Assembly: GCF_000931935.2 (NCBI RefSeq)
Contig: NZ_AZAC01000032.1
Location: 1-40,016, forward strand
DNA from: Dethiosulfatarculus sandiegensis
GTDB lineage: Bacteria > Desulfobacterota > Desulfarculia > Desulfarculales > Desulfarculaceae
Length of the DNA stretch: 40,016 nucleotides
Reading direction: 5' to 3'
Positions 25,292-33,882 of this stretch are shown piece by piece. The notes beneath the pieces were generated by a model. That model had not been told where the DNA came from. It did no database searches and saw only the letters and a list, made by a program, of their open reading frames with translations. Positions within the stretch are counted from its first letter, which is position 1. Each line of letters begins with the position of its first letter. The position numbers and the translations under genes were made by a program.

Positions 25292-26184
25292 GCCCTGTCC
25301 TCCATCTTGGATCCCAGCAACCCGTTAGGCAAAACCAGGAGAATAACTATCAGAAGCCCAAACACGAACGCATCCCTGAAGGCAGAGTAGATCGGCGGCA
25401 GGAGCCCTACAAAAAGCACCTCGGCCAGCCCCAGTAAAATTCCGCCGAGCATGGCGCCGGAAAGGGAGGTGACCCCGCCGATGACCGCGGCCACAAAGGC
25501 CTTGAGGCCGGGCACAAAACCCATCAGCGGATCGATCTGGCCGAATTTTCCACCCCACATAAGGCCTGCTATGGCGGCGAGTGAGCTTCCCAGGGCAAAG
25601 GTGGCCAAAATGGTCTTGTTTATGCGAATGCCCATCAGCCTGGCCACATCGAGATTCTCGGCAGTGGCCCGCATGGCCATGCCCAATTTGGTGCGGTTGA
25701 CCAGAAAAAACAAAACCGCCATCAAGATAAAGGCCGAAATCATGATAACCAGATCGATCACCCTGAAACTCACCGGCCCCAGGTTGAGCAGGGTCTGAAG
25801 ATAATCCGGAAAGCTGAAATTTCTGGGCTGGGCGGTGAGAAAAAGGATGCCCAGATTCTGCAGCATGATCGAGACGCCGAGTGAGGCGATAAAACCGGTC
25901 ACCTGGGGAGCGCCGCGCATGGGACGGAAGGCCCCGCGCTCGATTATCACCCCCACAAAACCGCCAACCGATAGCACGGCCAGGGCCACCAGCAAAAAGG
26001 GCACCCCGTCGAGCTGCATAAGTCCCAGGGTGGCGAAAGCGCCGATCATTACCACATCGCCGTGGGCAAAATTGATCAGGCGGATAATGCTGTAGATCAT
26101 GGAAAAGCCCACTGCCACAAGGGCGTACATGGAACCCAGGATCAGCCCGTTTACCAATTGTTGCAGGACATAACCCAGATCCAT
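25288..26184 (-). CDS. livH: Liv-type ABC transporter permease
   Basis: A 298-residue inner-membrane permease. It opens with LQQLVNGLILGSMYALVAVGFSMIYSIIRLINFAHGDVVMIGAF, the diagnostic LivH N-terminus, and carries the docking loop RATAENLDVARLMGIRINKTILATFALGSSLAAIAG. About eight hydrophobic segments are visible and length is normal. The ATG overlaps the livF stop by one base and its own stop overlaps livM, so the whole transporter is tightly coupled. Confidence 0.94.
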   Translation of the reverse strand: MDLGYVLQQLVNGLILGSMYALVAVGFSMIYSIIRLINFAHGDVVMIGAFATLGLMQLDGVPFLLVALAVLSVGGFVGVIIERGAFRPMRGAPQVTGFIASLGVSIMLQNLGILFLTAQPRNFSFPDYLQTLLNLGPVSFRVIDLVIMISAFILMAVLFFLVNRTKLGMAMRATAENLDVARLMGIRINKTILATFALGSSLAAIAGLMWGGKFGQIDPLMGFVPGLKAFVAAVIGGVTSLSGAMLGGILLGLAEVLFVGLLPPIYSAFRDAFVFGLLIVILLVLPNGLLGSKMEDRA

Positions 26185-26909
26185 TATTCACCCCCCAGAT
26201 AGGCCCTGCGAACCTTTTCATCACGGGCCAGCTCATCGCTGGGGCCGGAGAGGGTCACCTGGCCGTTTTCCAATACATAGGCGCGGTTGGCCAGTTTAAG
26301 GGCCATTACCGCGTTTTGTTCCACAAGCAATACGGTGACTCCCTGGGAGTTGATCTCAGCCAACATGTCGAATATAAATTCCACCACCAAAGGCGCCAGG
26401 CCCAGGGAAGGCTCGTCCAGGATAAGCAGCCTGGGCCGGGTCATCAGCGCCCTGCCCACGGCCAGCATGGCCTGTTCACCGCCGGAGAGACTGCCTGCGG
26501 CCTGGTTGGCCCGTTCGCCTAAAATGGGGAACATATGACAGACTCTTTCGTGATCATACTCTATCTGCTTCTTGTCGTTGCGCAGATAGGCCCCCACCAT
26601 GAGGTTTTCCCTCACGCTCAACTGGGCAAACACCCCCCTGCCCTCCGGACAGTGGGCAATGCCCCGGGCCACGATATCCTCGGCCTGGGCTCCAGATATG
26701 TCCCAGGGCGGATCGTCTTTTTCCGGGGTATAGATAATAGAACCATTTTTAGGGGTTAAAAGGCCGGATATGGTGCGCAAAGTGGTGGTCTTGCCTGCAC
26801 CGTTGGCCCCGATCAGGGCCACTATCTCACCGCGGCCCACTTCAAGGCTCACACCCTTAAGCACATAGGTCTGACCCCGGTAAACGTGTATATCATTAAG
26901 CTTTAGCAT
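26184..26909 (-). CDS. livF: Liv-type ABC transporter ATP-binding protein
   Basis: A 241-residue ATPase subunit. Walker A is GANGAGKTTTLR near residue 36, the signature is GSLSGGEQAMLAVGRALM, Walker B is LLILDEPSLGLAP, and an H-loop equivalent lies in LLVEQNAVMALKLANRAYVLENG, matching LivF. I used the ATG at 26909, four bases after livG; a TTG at 26933 would overlap livG and add eight residues. With LivG it forms the ATPase pair that energises LivH/LivM. Confidence 0.94.
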   Translation of the reverse strand: MLKLNDIHVYRGQTYVLKGVSLEVGRGEIVALIGANGAGKTTTLRTISGLLTPKNGSIIYTPEKDDPPWDISGAQAEDIVARGIAHCPEGRGVFAQLSVRENLMVGAYLRNDKKQIEYDHERVCHMFPILGERANQAAGSLSGGEQAMLAVGRALMTRPRLLILDEPSLGLAPLVVEFIFDMLAEINSQGVTVLLVEQNAVMALKLANRAYVLENGQVTLSGPSDELARDEKVRRAYLGGE

Positions 26910-26913
26910 ATTC

Positions 26914-27717
26914 TCAGTCCGTGGAAGAGCCAAGGTAGGCCTTAATGACCTCCGGATTGTTCCGCACTTCTTGGGGGCTGCCCTGTGTCAGCACACTGCC
27001 CTGGTTTATCACCTGAATCCGCTCACAGATTCCCATGATAACCTTCATGTCGTGCTCCACCAGGAAGATGGTCAGGCCGAATTTACCGTGGATCAAATTA
27101 ATTATTCCGGTGAGTTCTTCGGTTTCATGGGGGTTCATTCCGGCCGCCGGCTCATCCAACAGTAAAAGCTTGGGCCGGGCCGCCAATGCCCGAGCTATTT
27201 CCACCTTGCGCATAAGGCCATAAGGCAAGTTCCCGGCCGGGGTGTGCCTGTGCTCGAGCAGGTTTAAAATTTCCAGATACTCCAAGGCCTTTTCAGTCAT
27301 CTCCTTTTCTGATGCCTTGTAACCGGCCAGATTGAAAAGAGTTTTGAAAAGGCCTTTGCCCGAATGCATGTGAAAGGCGGTCTTTATGTTATCCAGAACG
27401 CTCAGATCATTGAAAAGGCGTATATTCTGAAACGTGCGCGAAATGCCGGAGAAGGCGTTTTGATCCGGCCTTTGGCCTGTTATGTCCTTTCCGCAAAAGC
27501 AGATGGAACCACCTGAGGGGCAAAGCACCCCGGAAAGCAGGTTAAAGACAGTGGTCTTGCCCGCTCCGTTGGGGCCAATGAGCCCCATAAGTTCACCAGG
27601 GGCGATCTCAACCGAATAATCCGAAAGCGCCAGCAGCCCGCCAAAACGCTTTTCCAGCCCTTCCACCTTGAGCAGCGGGCCTGTTGCAAGGTTTTTGTTT
27701 TGCTCCGGGCCGCTCAT
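26914..27717 (-). CDS. livG: Liv-type ABC transporter ATP-binding protein
   Basis: A 267-residue ATPase subunit. Walker A is GPNGAGKTTVFNLLSG, the long LivG-type insertion follows (RTFQNIRLFNDLSVLDNI and the region after it), the signature is degenerate (NLPYGLMRKVEIARALA), and Walker B is LLLLDEPAAGMNPHET, all typical of LivG. The ATG at 27717 has no good ribosome site of its own; it overlaps the TGA of a 14-codon upstream ORF that does, so it is probably translated by coupling. First structural gene of the transporter operon; an IclR regulator lies 425 bases upstream on the same strand. Confidence 0.94.
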   Translation of the reverse strand: MSGPEQNKNLATGPLLKVEGLEKRFGGLLALSDYSVEIAPGELMGLIGPNGAGKTTVFNLLSGVLCPSGGSICFCGKDITGQRPDQNAFSGISRTFQNIRLFNDLSVLDNIKTAFHMHSGKGLFKTLFNLAGYKASEKEMTEKALEYLEILNLLEHRHTPAGNLPYGLMRKVEIARALAARPKLLLLDEPAAGMNPHETEELTGIINLIHGKFGLTIFLVEHDMKVIMGICERIQVINQGSVLTQGSPQEVRNNPEVIKAYLGSSTD

Positions 27718-27758
27718 GGTTTCATCTGTCCAGTATATTGATAATGGTTTTCAGGCAC
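27714..27758 (-). CDS. 14-codon upstream ORF coupled to livG
   Basis: AAGGAG (27764-27769) lies 5 bases before a GTG at 27758 that opens a 14-residue ORF, product MPENHYQYTGQMKP. Its TGA overlaps the livG ATG (ATGA). livG itself has no strong ribosome site, so this short ORF probably delivers ribosomes to it. Whether the peptide senses anything is unknown; it contains Asn, two Gln, two Tyr and one His, but no run of one amino acid. Confidence 0.55.
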   Translation of the reverse strand: MPENHYQYTGQMKP

Positions 27759-28141
27759 TATTACTCCTTAGCTGATTCCGCTTTTAAGGCTCCCCAACCT
27801 TTTTTTTCGCAAATAAGGGGTTTTTGCTTGATATCATATCCAACAGAGCGTTTAAAAAGCCATACTTGCCTTTTCAAACTGTGAGGTTGCTGAAAATGAA
27901 CTCGGCAACCCGATCCTTTCGCTTGCTTTTCAAGTCTGCGTCAGGGGCCTTCACCTGCGCCCCCTAAAAAGGCGAAAACATCGTGCCGGTCTGTTCATGG
28001 CCCGCTTGGCGGAGAGACTCAGACCCCCTACTAACATAAAAAAATTATTAAACTTGTACGATTTCACCCAGCCCCCGCCCGTGACCATATAAATGATTAA
28101 CGGGCACTTTTGCAGCCCAATTGTTTTGTTTTATTGTTTAA
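27759..28141. other. Intergenic region between IclR gene and liv operon
   Basis: This region should contain the liv operon promoter on the minus strand. A weak candidate is TTGAAA with TTAAAC 16 bases downstream, in the 27850-27880 area. No second copy of the IclR-gene palindrome was found here by eye. No ORF with protein character was found. Confidence 0.4.
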
Positions 28142-28918
28142 TCAAGTTTTTGGTATTACAGCGGAGACTGTCTTTGCCAGTTCCACTACGATCTTGGCGT
28201 ATTTTTTCTCCATTTGCGGCAATGAAATTATCGAAGTTGAAAAATCAAAGCTCAGCCCGCCTAAAATCTGGTTGGAATGCGGGCTTTTCAAGGGCGCGCC
28301 CAGGGCTATCAGCCCGGGTATATACTCTTCATTGTTAAGGGAATAACCTCTTTTCCTGGTAAGGGCCAGCTCGGCCAAAAGCTCGGCCTTATCTGTGATG
28401 GTGCGTCCGGTTTTTTTATCCAGGGTCATCTCAGCCAAGAGTTCTTCTTGTTTTTCCCTTGGTAAAAAGGCAAAGGCAGCCTTGCCGGTTGCCAGGTAGT
28501 GCATTTTTCTGGCCTTGGTAAAGTGCCTAAACGCCATGGTTTCCTTTGATTCCCTGCGATAAACCAAATAGATGCATTGGCCATGTAAAAGCCCCACATC
28601 CACGTGGGCGCCGTAACGCAGGTGCGCCTCGTCCACCAGGGGTTTGACACACTCCACCAGATCCGAACCCTGTAAAAAGGCATGAGCCAGGGCCGTGGTG
28701 CGAGGCCCCAAGCGGATCATCTTGGTTCTGGGGTCTTTTCTGAGATATCCCAAATCTTCGTAGGTATTTACATAGCGGTAGACAGAAGTCTTATTTATGC
28801 CTGTCCTTTTGGATATCTCGGTCAGGCTGAAGCCGTTGTGAGCCTCGTTAAAGAGATGCAGAATTCTGAGCCCTTTTTCCAGGGTCTCGGAATAGTGTTT
28901 TTTGCTGGTTGGGGCCAA
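28142..28918 (-). CDS. IclR-family transcriptional regulator
   Basis: A 258-residue regulator. The N-terminal winged HTH (SETLEKGLRILHLFN then FSLTEISKRTGINKTSVYRYVNTYEDLGYL, about residues 9-60) and the C-terminal GAF-like effector domain (about 75-250, including GLLHGQCIYLVYRRES and YSLNNEEYIPGLIALGAPL) are canonical. I chose TTG at 28918 with GAGG upstream, because ATG starts at 29002 and 29035 fall in the operator/promoter and would leave a leader of about 8 bases or less. If the promoter call is wrong, 29002 is the next best. It precedes the liv operon in the same direction and is the obvious candidate regulator. IclR members often respond to small carboxylates. Confidence 0.85.
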   Translation of the reverse strand: MAPTSKKHYSETLEKGLRILHLFNEAHNGFSLTEISKRTGINKTSVYRYVNTYEDLGYLRKDPRTKMIRLGPRTTALAHAFLQGSDLVECVKPLVDEAHLRYGAHVDVGLLHGQCIYLVYRRESKETMAFRHFTKARKMHYLATGKAAFAFLPREKQEELLAEMTLDKKTGRTITDKAELLAELALTRKRGYSLNNEEYIPGLIALGAPLKSPHSNQILGGLSFDFSTSIISLPQMEKKYAKIVVELAKTVSAVIPKT

Positions 28919-28983
28919 GTAACCTCTTTGTTTACAGGCTGTTAACGCCGTGTGAATGGTTATGTTTCTGACTAGGCTATTTG

Positions 28984-29046
28984 TTCCTCTGAGAGAAATC
29001 ATATTTCCCTTGGAGGAAAATAGCAAAAAGTCCATTGCCCTGTCAA
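28984..29046 (-). promoter_or_regulatory. iclR-like promoter and interrupted palindromic operator
   Basis: On the minus strand, TTGACA (29041-29046) and TATTTT (29017-29022) are 18 bases apart. Overlapping the expected start of transcription is a symmetric site centred on 29001: TTCCTC (28984-28989) and GAAAT (28995-28999) are mirrored exactly by ATTTC (29003-29007) and GAGGAA (29013-29018). Autoregulation of the IclR gene through this site is inferred. Confidence 0.65.
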
Positions 29047-29160
29047 GAAAATTAGGAACATTAACCGGCCCAAAATGCTACGCATCCCATAATAGGTCTA
29101 GAACAAAAACTAACTTGGGCACGAGCAAAACAACGATTTTTCGATGAAACGCTATAAAAA

Positions 29161-29193
29161 TCCCACTTTGGCACAAAAAAGACCAAAGTGGGA
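29161..29193 (-). terminator. Intrinsic terminator, minus strand
   Basis: TCCCACTTTGG (29161-29171) pairs perfectly with CCAAAGTGGGA (29183-29193), 11-base loop. On the minus strand the stem is followed by five T residues. It would stop transcripts from the response regulator gene about 380 bases upstream, or from a separate short RNA in between, before they reach iclR. Confidence 0.75.
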
Positions 29194-29572
29194 ATTCTGA
29201 AGACCGGCGAAATTTGGCGAGAGACGTTCATTGCTCAAAAGCGGGTCTCTTGGCAATAAAACCTCGGATAAAGGAAGACGCCGCATCCGTTTAGGCGACA
29301 CCCCCCACCAGCCTGCCCCAAATGGTGGATAATGCGCACAAACAAAAGCGGCGTCCGCCTGATTCCTTTTCATTACCTAGGTCCTGGGCTTAAAAGCTTG
29401 GCCCCCTCGAACCAATTTCCATCATCCAAGCCCTGCGAGCACTATAGATGTTTCCATGCTTAGGTCCTATCCGGGAAAGTACTGATTTCTACAGAAAATA
29501 AACCGTAGAGCACAAAAAAATGCCTGTGAATTTAATTCATTCTACTTTTTATGGTGATAATTAAGGAAAAAA
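29194..29572. other. Spacer between response regulator and terminator
   Basis: About 380 bases with no clear gene. A 73-codon minus-strand frame (29152-29373) runs through the terminator stem, which argues against coding. A stable untranslated RNA ending at the terminator is possible, but no promoter was identified. Confidence 0.4.
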
Positions 29573-30502
29573 TCAGAACTCGAGGCTGGTGAGCCCCTTG
29601 CCCAAGGCATATTTGGTTAAACCGGCCACGCTTCTGATGCCCAACTTATCCATTATTTTACCGCGGTGGGTTTCCACTGTTTTAACACTCACAATGAGCG
29701 CCTCTGCAATCTGTTTATTGGTGTTGCCCTCAGCTATAAGTTGCAGAACTTCCCTTTCCCTGGGAGTTAATTTTACTTTTTTAGTATTATGCAAAGAGTC
29801 CTTAGTTTTACCGATTTCTTTACTGTCTGATTCATTTATCTGCTCAGTAGTTTCCAGACAAGTCAGCCCCTCGCGCAAGGCATATTTGGTTAAACCGGCA
29901 ACAGTTCTGATGCCCAGTTTATCCATTATCTTTTTGCGATGGGTGTCAACTGTCTTAACTGCCACAATAAGGGTCTCGGCAATTTGGTTATTGGTTTTAC
30001 CATCGGTTATAAGTCTAAGTACTTCTTTCTCCCTAGGCGTCAATTCAACCTTTTTATTACCAGGTAAATCCCCGCTGCCTATACCTATTACTTTACTATC
30101 TACTACTTCAAGTAATTTAGGACAAAGATATGTATATCCTTGGGCTACATTTTTTATACATTTTTCAAACTCGGAAAAAGAGCAGTCTTTCAGAATATAG
30201 CCTTTGGCCCCGTTTCTGAACATCTGCTCCACCTGTCCGGGGTCTGAATGCATCGACAAACCTATTACAGATATCTTACTGTTATTTTTAACTATTTCCC
30301 TAGTGGCATCTATGCCGTTCATATTTGGCATACTTATATCCATAAGCACTATGGAGGGTTTAATTTCCAGTGCCAATTTGACTGCACTGCGACCATCCGC
30401 CGCTTCACCCACCACCTTAAAGCCATTAATATACTCAAGGGCCGACTTCAGGCCAAAGCGAAACAACTCATGATCATCAACTAGCAATATTGTGACATTC
30501 AA
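29573..30502 (-). CDS. NarL-type response regulator with two tandem LuxR HTH domains
   Basis: A 309-residue regulator. Residues 1-120 form a receiver domain with acidic residues in VDDHE near residue 8, the phospho-acceptor Asp in IVLMDISMPNMNG and a Lys in YILKDCS. A LuxR-type HTH (about 151-217) follows, then a 24-residue polar linker and a second full LuxR HTH (about 242-308). By hand the two HTH units agree at about 52 of 67 positions. Normal family members have one. Start chosen at TTG 30502; the frame extends to 30580, but that would overlap the promoter. No histidine kinase gene lies nearby, so it is an orphan. The duplication could widen DNA contact or allow binding without dimerisation. 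Confidence 0.88.
   Translation of the reverse strand: MNVTILLVDDHELFRFGLKSALEYINGFKVVGEAADGRSAVKLALEIKPSIVLMDISMPNMNGIDATREIVKNNSKISVIGLSMHSDPGQVEQMFRNGAKGYILKDCSFSEFEKCIKNVAQGYTYLCPKLLEVVDSKVIGIGSGDLPGNKKVELTPREKEVLRLITDGKTNNQIAETLIVAVKTVDTHRKKIMDKLGIRTVAGLTKYALREGLTCLETTEQINESDSKEIGKTKDSLHNTKKVKLTPREREVLQLIAEGNTNKQIAEALIVSVKTVETHRGKIMDKLGIRSVAGLTKYALGKGLTSLEF
29603..29899. repeat. Direct repeat from HTH duplication
   Basis: An exact 24-base match (29603-29626 and 29876-29899) lies within two longer similar stretches offset by 273 bases (91 codons). This DNA-level identity shows that the second HTH of the response regulator arose by a recent in-frame tandem duplication. Confidence 0.8.
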
Positions 30503-30551
30503 ACCAACTTCACCGTTACTTTCAAAGAAATTTACATGTTCAATTTTATAA

Positions 30552-30580
30552 TTTATATATAAAATAAACAGGGAGTACAA
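30552..30580 (-). promoter_or_regulatory. Promoter of the double-HTH response regulator
   Basis: On the minus strand TTGTAC (30575-30580) and TATAAA (30552-30557) are separated by 17 bases in a very AT-rich stretch. Transcription would begin near 30545, giving a leader of about 43 bases before the chosen TTG start. Confidence 0.6.
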
Positions 30581-31163
30581 TAATATATTTTAAAAAAGAC
30601 AAATTAGAAGACAGTATCATTTTTTAAATTTGAAACTCAATATATCGAATTACATGACAGATAAGGCCTTATTACGTTCAAAAACTCGCTGTAAAATAAA
30701 AGTTTTTTAAGCCATGAGTAAAACCGGGATCCAGAAGTAAAAGAGTGAGCAGTTATTAAAAAATGATAAATAGCCTGTTTGAGAAGCAAACACACAAGAA
30801 ACCCCGCCGCAGCCGGATTTAAGCTCAGACATCTCACCTTTACGGGACAGTACTAAAAGCTGTTTACGGATTCACCAAAGGCACTATGTGGGCCTATGGT
30901 GGGCAGGCAATTATTCCGGCCTTACCGGCCATTCGGCACCCTTACTCCCGTTCCTCTTAAAATTCTTACTATTTGTCTTTTATCTTAAAAATAAAGGACA
31001 ATTAAACAAGTGGAACCAATTATGCGCGGGTTGACCTTGCAAAACAGGCCTTAATTGGAAATAGTTCAATGGAAAACCTTTTGATACCAATCAAAGGCCT
31101 TAAAGGGCCACGGCCTTTTGGACGGCCTGTTACTTGCCGAACTCTTTTTAAAAAGGAGGGGAA
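30581..31163. other. Intergenic region, AT-rich left half
   Basis: No convincing gene was seen between the response regulator promoter and the P-loop protein. A 66-codon minus-strand frame (30637-30837) has no ribosome site or known pattern. The plus-strand promoter of the downstream operon should lie here; TTGACC near 31030 is a possible -35 without a good -10. Confidence 0.4.
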
Positions 31164-32498
31164 ATGGTTGAAAAGGTCATCATCATGGGCGCGGCGGGCC
31201 GTGATTTTCACAATTTCAACGTGTATTTCAAGGACAACCCACGTTACCGGGTGATCGCCTTCACCGCGGCACAAATTCCAGCCATAGAAAACCGCACCTA
31301 TCCACCGGAACTCTCCGGCAAGCTTTATCCTCAGGGCGTGCCGATCCACCCGGAAGAGGAGTTGGTCTCTCTGATAAAAGGCCACAAGGTTGACCTGGTA
31401 GCCATGTCATACAGCGATCTGCCCCATATTGAGGTGATGCACAAGGCATCTTTGGCCATGGCCCATGGAGCGGACTTCATTCTGATCGGAGCCACCTACA
31501 CCATGCTCAAGTCCAGCAAACCGGTGGTGGCGGTCTGCGCAGTGCGTACAGGCTGCGGCAAGTCCCAGACCACGCGGAAGGTTTGTAAGATATTAAAAAA
31601 ACAAGGCAGGAAAGTGGTGGCGGTGCGGCATCCCATGCCCTATGGTGACCTCTTGAAACAGGTTATGCAGAGGTTTTCCTGCCTGGAAGATTTGAAAACC
31701 CATAACTGCACCATAGAAGAACAGGAAGAGTATGAACCTCTTATCGAGGCCGGGATAACGGTCTTTGCCGGTGTGGATTATGGGGAAATCCTCTTGGCGG
31801 CGGAGAAGGAAGCCGATGTGATTGTCTGGGACGGAGGGAATAACGACACGCCCTTTTACAGGCCGGATATGCATGTAGTGCTCTTGGACCCCCACCGCCC
31901 TGGGCATGAACTTAACTATTATCCGGGAGAGACCAACCTGATAATGGCCCAGGCCGCCATCATTAACAAAATAGACACCGCTGATGCAAAAAATGTGGAG
32001 CAGGTTAGGCAAAACATCCTTCAGGCTGCGCCTAAGGCCCGAATTATTCTGGCCAAGAGCCCTTTTCTGGTCCGTGACCCGAGCCTGATCACCGGCAAGA
32101 GGGTTCTGGTTGTTGAAGACGGCCCCACCCTCACTCATGGCGGCATGGCCCACGGAGCCGGGCTGGCCGCGGCCAGTGCCCATGGGGCAGCCGAGATAGT
32201 GGATCCCAGGCCTTTTGCCCAAGGTTCCATAAAACAGGCTTTCTGTGATTACCCCCACATGGGGCCGGTCACCCCTGCCCTGGGTTACAGTGCCGGTCAG
32301 ATAGAGGATCTGGAAAAAACCATTACCCTGGCCGAGTGTGATCTGGTGCTTTTTGCCACTCCGATTCAGCTGACCAGGGTTCTTTCCCTTAACAAACCGG
32401 CCATGCGGGTGCGCTATGAATACCAGGACGCAGGCGAACCCACCCTTGAAGAGGTTATGAGAGAAACATTGCCGGATCTTTTCTCAAAACAAGGATGA
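31164..32498 (+). CDS. Cyclic 2,3-diphosphoglycerate synthetase-like P-loop protein
   Basis: A 444-residue cytoplasmic protein. An N-terminal Rossmann-like part (MGAAGRDFHNFN) is followed by a P-loop GCGKSQTT (130-137) and a G-domain-like arrangement with WDGGNNDTPF and NKID segments. The pattern matches proteins annotated as GTPase or cyclic 2,3-diphosphoglycerate synthetase; that activity is known from methanogens such as Methanothermus fervidus. Bacteria carrying the gene are not known to make the cyclic compound, and the gene overlaps carbamate kinase by four bases (ATGA), so a role in carbamoyl-phosphate or ornithine metabolism is more plausible here. The ATG at 31164 has AAGGAGG upstream. 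Biochemical function is open. Confidence 0.82.
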   Translation: MVEKVIIMGAAGRDFHNFNVYFKDNPRYRVIAFTAAQIPAIENRTYPPELSGKLYPQGVPIHPEEELVSLIKGHKVDLVAMSYSDLPHIEVMHKASLAMAHGADFILIGATYTMLKSSKPVVAVCAVRTGCGKSQTTRKVCKILKKQGRKVVAVRHPMPYGDLLKQVMQRFSCLEDLKTHNCTIEEQEEYEPLIEAGITVFAGVDYGEILLAAEKEADVIVWDGGNNDTPFYRPDMHVVLLDPHRPGHELNYYPGETNLIMAQAAIINKIDTADAKNVEQVRQNILQAAPKARIILAKSPFLVRDPSLITGKRVLVVEDGPTLTHGGMAHGAGLAAASAHGAAEIVDPRPFAQGSIKQAFCDYPHMGPVTPALGYSAGQIEDLEKTITLAECDLVLFATPIQLTRVLSLNKPAMRVRYEYQDAGEPTLEEVMRETLPDLFSKQG

Positions 32499-33439
32499 AA
32501 ATGACCCCGGATTCCCCCAAAAAAGTACTATTGGTGGCCTTGGGCGGTAACGCCCTGATCAAAAAAGGCCAAAAAGGCACTTTAAGCGAACAGTTTGCCA
32601 ATCTGCGGGAGCCCATGCAGCAAATAGCCCGGCTTTCCCGCCAATACCGCCTGATCATCACCCATGGCAACGGCCCCCAGGTTGGGGACCTGTTACTGCG
32701 CCAGGAAGCCCTGCCTGAACTGAGTCACCACCCCTTGGAAATCCTGGTGGCCCAGACCCAAGGCTGGTTGGGTTACATGATTGAATCAACCTTGGACGGT
32801 GAGCTGACCCGATTGGGTGTAGATCTCAAGAGTTCTCTGGTGAGCCTCTTAAGTTATGTGGTTGTGGATGAAAACGATTCGGCCTTTAAAAACCCCACCA
32901 AGCCAATCGGCCCGGTTTTGACTCCAGAACAGGTTAAACGCGCAGATTATCCGGTAACCCAGACAGCCAAAGGCCCCCGTCGAGTGGTGGCCTCACCCAA
33001 GCCCATTACAATTGTTGAAAAAAGAGAAATCAAAACCCTTATCCGCAATGGTTTCATTGTGATCTGCTGCGGGGGCGGAGGCATTCCCGTAGTGCGGGAA
33101 GGCAGGGGATTCGCTGGAGTGGATGCGGTGATAGACAAAGACCTGGCCAGCGCCAAACTGGCTGAAGATGTAGGCGTTGATATTTTTTGCATTGCCACGG
33201 ACGTGCCCGGACTGGCCCTGGATTACGGCACGCCCAAGGAGCGCTTCCTGGATGAGGTCAGCAAGAAAGAAGCCTATGACTACCTGAAAACAGGGCAGTT
33301 TCCCCCGGGTAGTATGGGGCCCAAGGTCGAGGCATGCATAAAGGTTCTGGAAAACGGCGGCCAAAGGACCTTTATCTGCTCAACAGATGAGATCACAAAA
33401 GCGCTTGATCAAAAAGCTGGAACTCATTTCAGCCTTTAA
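32495..33439 (+). CDS. arcC: Carbamate kinase
   Basis: A 314-residue amino-acid-kinase-family enzyme that interconverts ATP plus carbamate with ADP plus carbamoyl phosphate, normally making ATP during arginine, agmatine or allantoin breakdown. LVALGGNALIKKGQKG at the N-terminus, THGNGPQVGDLLLRQE and CCGGGGIPVV are classic, and the ATP-site loop FPPGSMGPKVEA is intact near the C-terminus. Length is normal. The start ATG overlaps the stop of the P-loop gene by four bases. No carbamoyltransferase or arginine deiminase gene is present in the window, so the source of carbamoyl phosphate is not evident. Confidence 0.95.
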   Translation: MKMTPDSPKKVLLVALGGNALIKKGQKGTLSEQFANLREPMQQIARLSRQYRLIITHGNGPQVGDLLLRQEALPELSHHPLEILVAQTQGWLGYMIESTLDGELTRLGVDLKSSLVSLLSYVVVDENDSAFKNPTKPIGPVLTPEQVKRADYPVTQTAKGPRRVVASPKPITIVEKREIKTLIRNGFIVICCGGGGIPVVREGRGFAGVDAVIDKDLASAKLAEDVGVDIFCIATDVPGLALDYGTPKERFLDEVSKKEAYDYLKTGQFPPGSMGPKVEACIKVLENGGQRTFICSTDEITKALDQKAGTHFSL

Positions 33440-33882
33440 GATCTATCCACTGGCCGTCGGGCTCCAGTGGCCCGAAACAACCTACCAAGGGCCTGGAGTG
33501 CGTGGCGGCCCCTGCAAGATCACACTTTTTTCATGGTGCCTGTTCTTTAAAAACAAACAAAGGCCTGATTTCAAGACAGCAGAAAAGCGCTCTCAAAAAT
33601 TTACCTTAGTTGGTAATTGGTAATTCTGATAAACATTACCTTACAGATGCTTTTGCTGTTTGATTATTTATTAAACAATCACTCTTTTATCGCAACGCAC
33701 GACTATTTGCCCATAGGCGAAGAAAGACAAATCGTAAAACATCATGATCAAGTATGCCCACTGGCAGGACTGATTTGATTCTCGGTACATAAACAGATAA
33801 AACCACCCATAAATACCCAGGAAAACCGATGGGTAACAGGGAATAATTCCTCCATTGCGTAACGTCAGGAAACTAACGACAA
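33440..33882. other. Intergenic region before the GNAT gene
   Basis: No gene is supported. CCACTGG/CCAGTGG near 33448-33470 can fold just after arcC but has no T-run. The rest is AT-rich and may hold a promoter for the acetyltransferase gene. Confidence 0.35.

Noticed and set aside
29152..29373. 73-codon minus-strand ORF
   Set aside because: Its end lies inside a strong intrinsic terminator stem and it has only a weak ribosome site; a non-coding transcript is more likely.
30637..30837. 66-codon minus-strand ORF
   Set aside because: It has no ribosome site, lies in AT-rich DNA upstream of a promoter, and no family is suggested.
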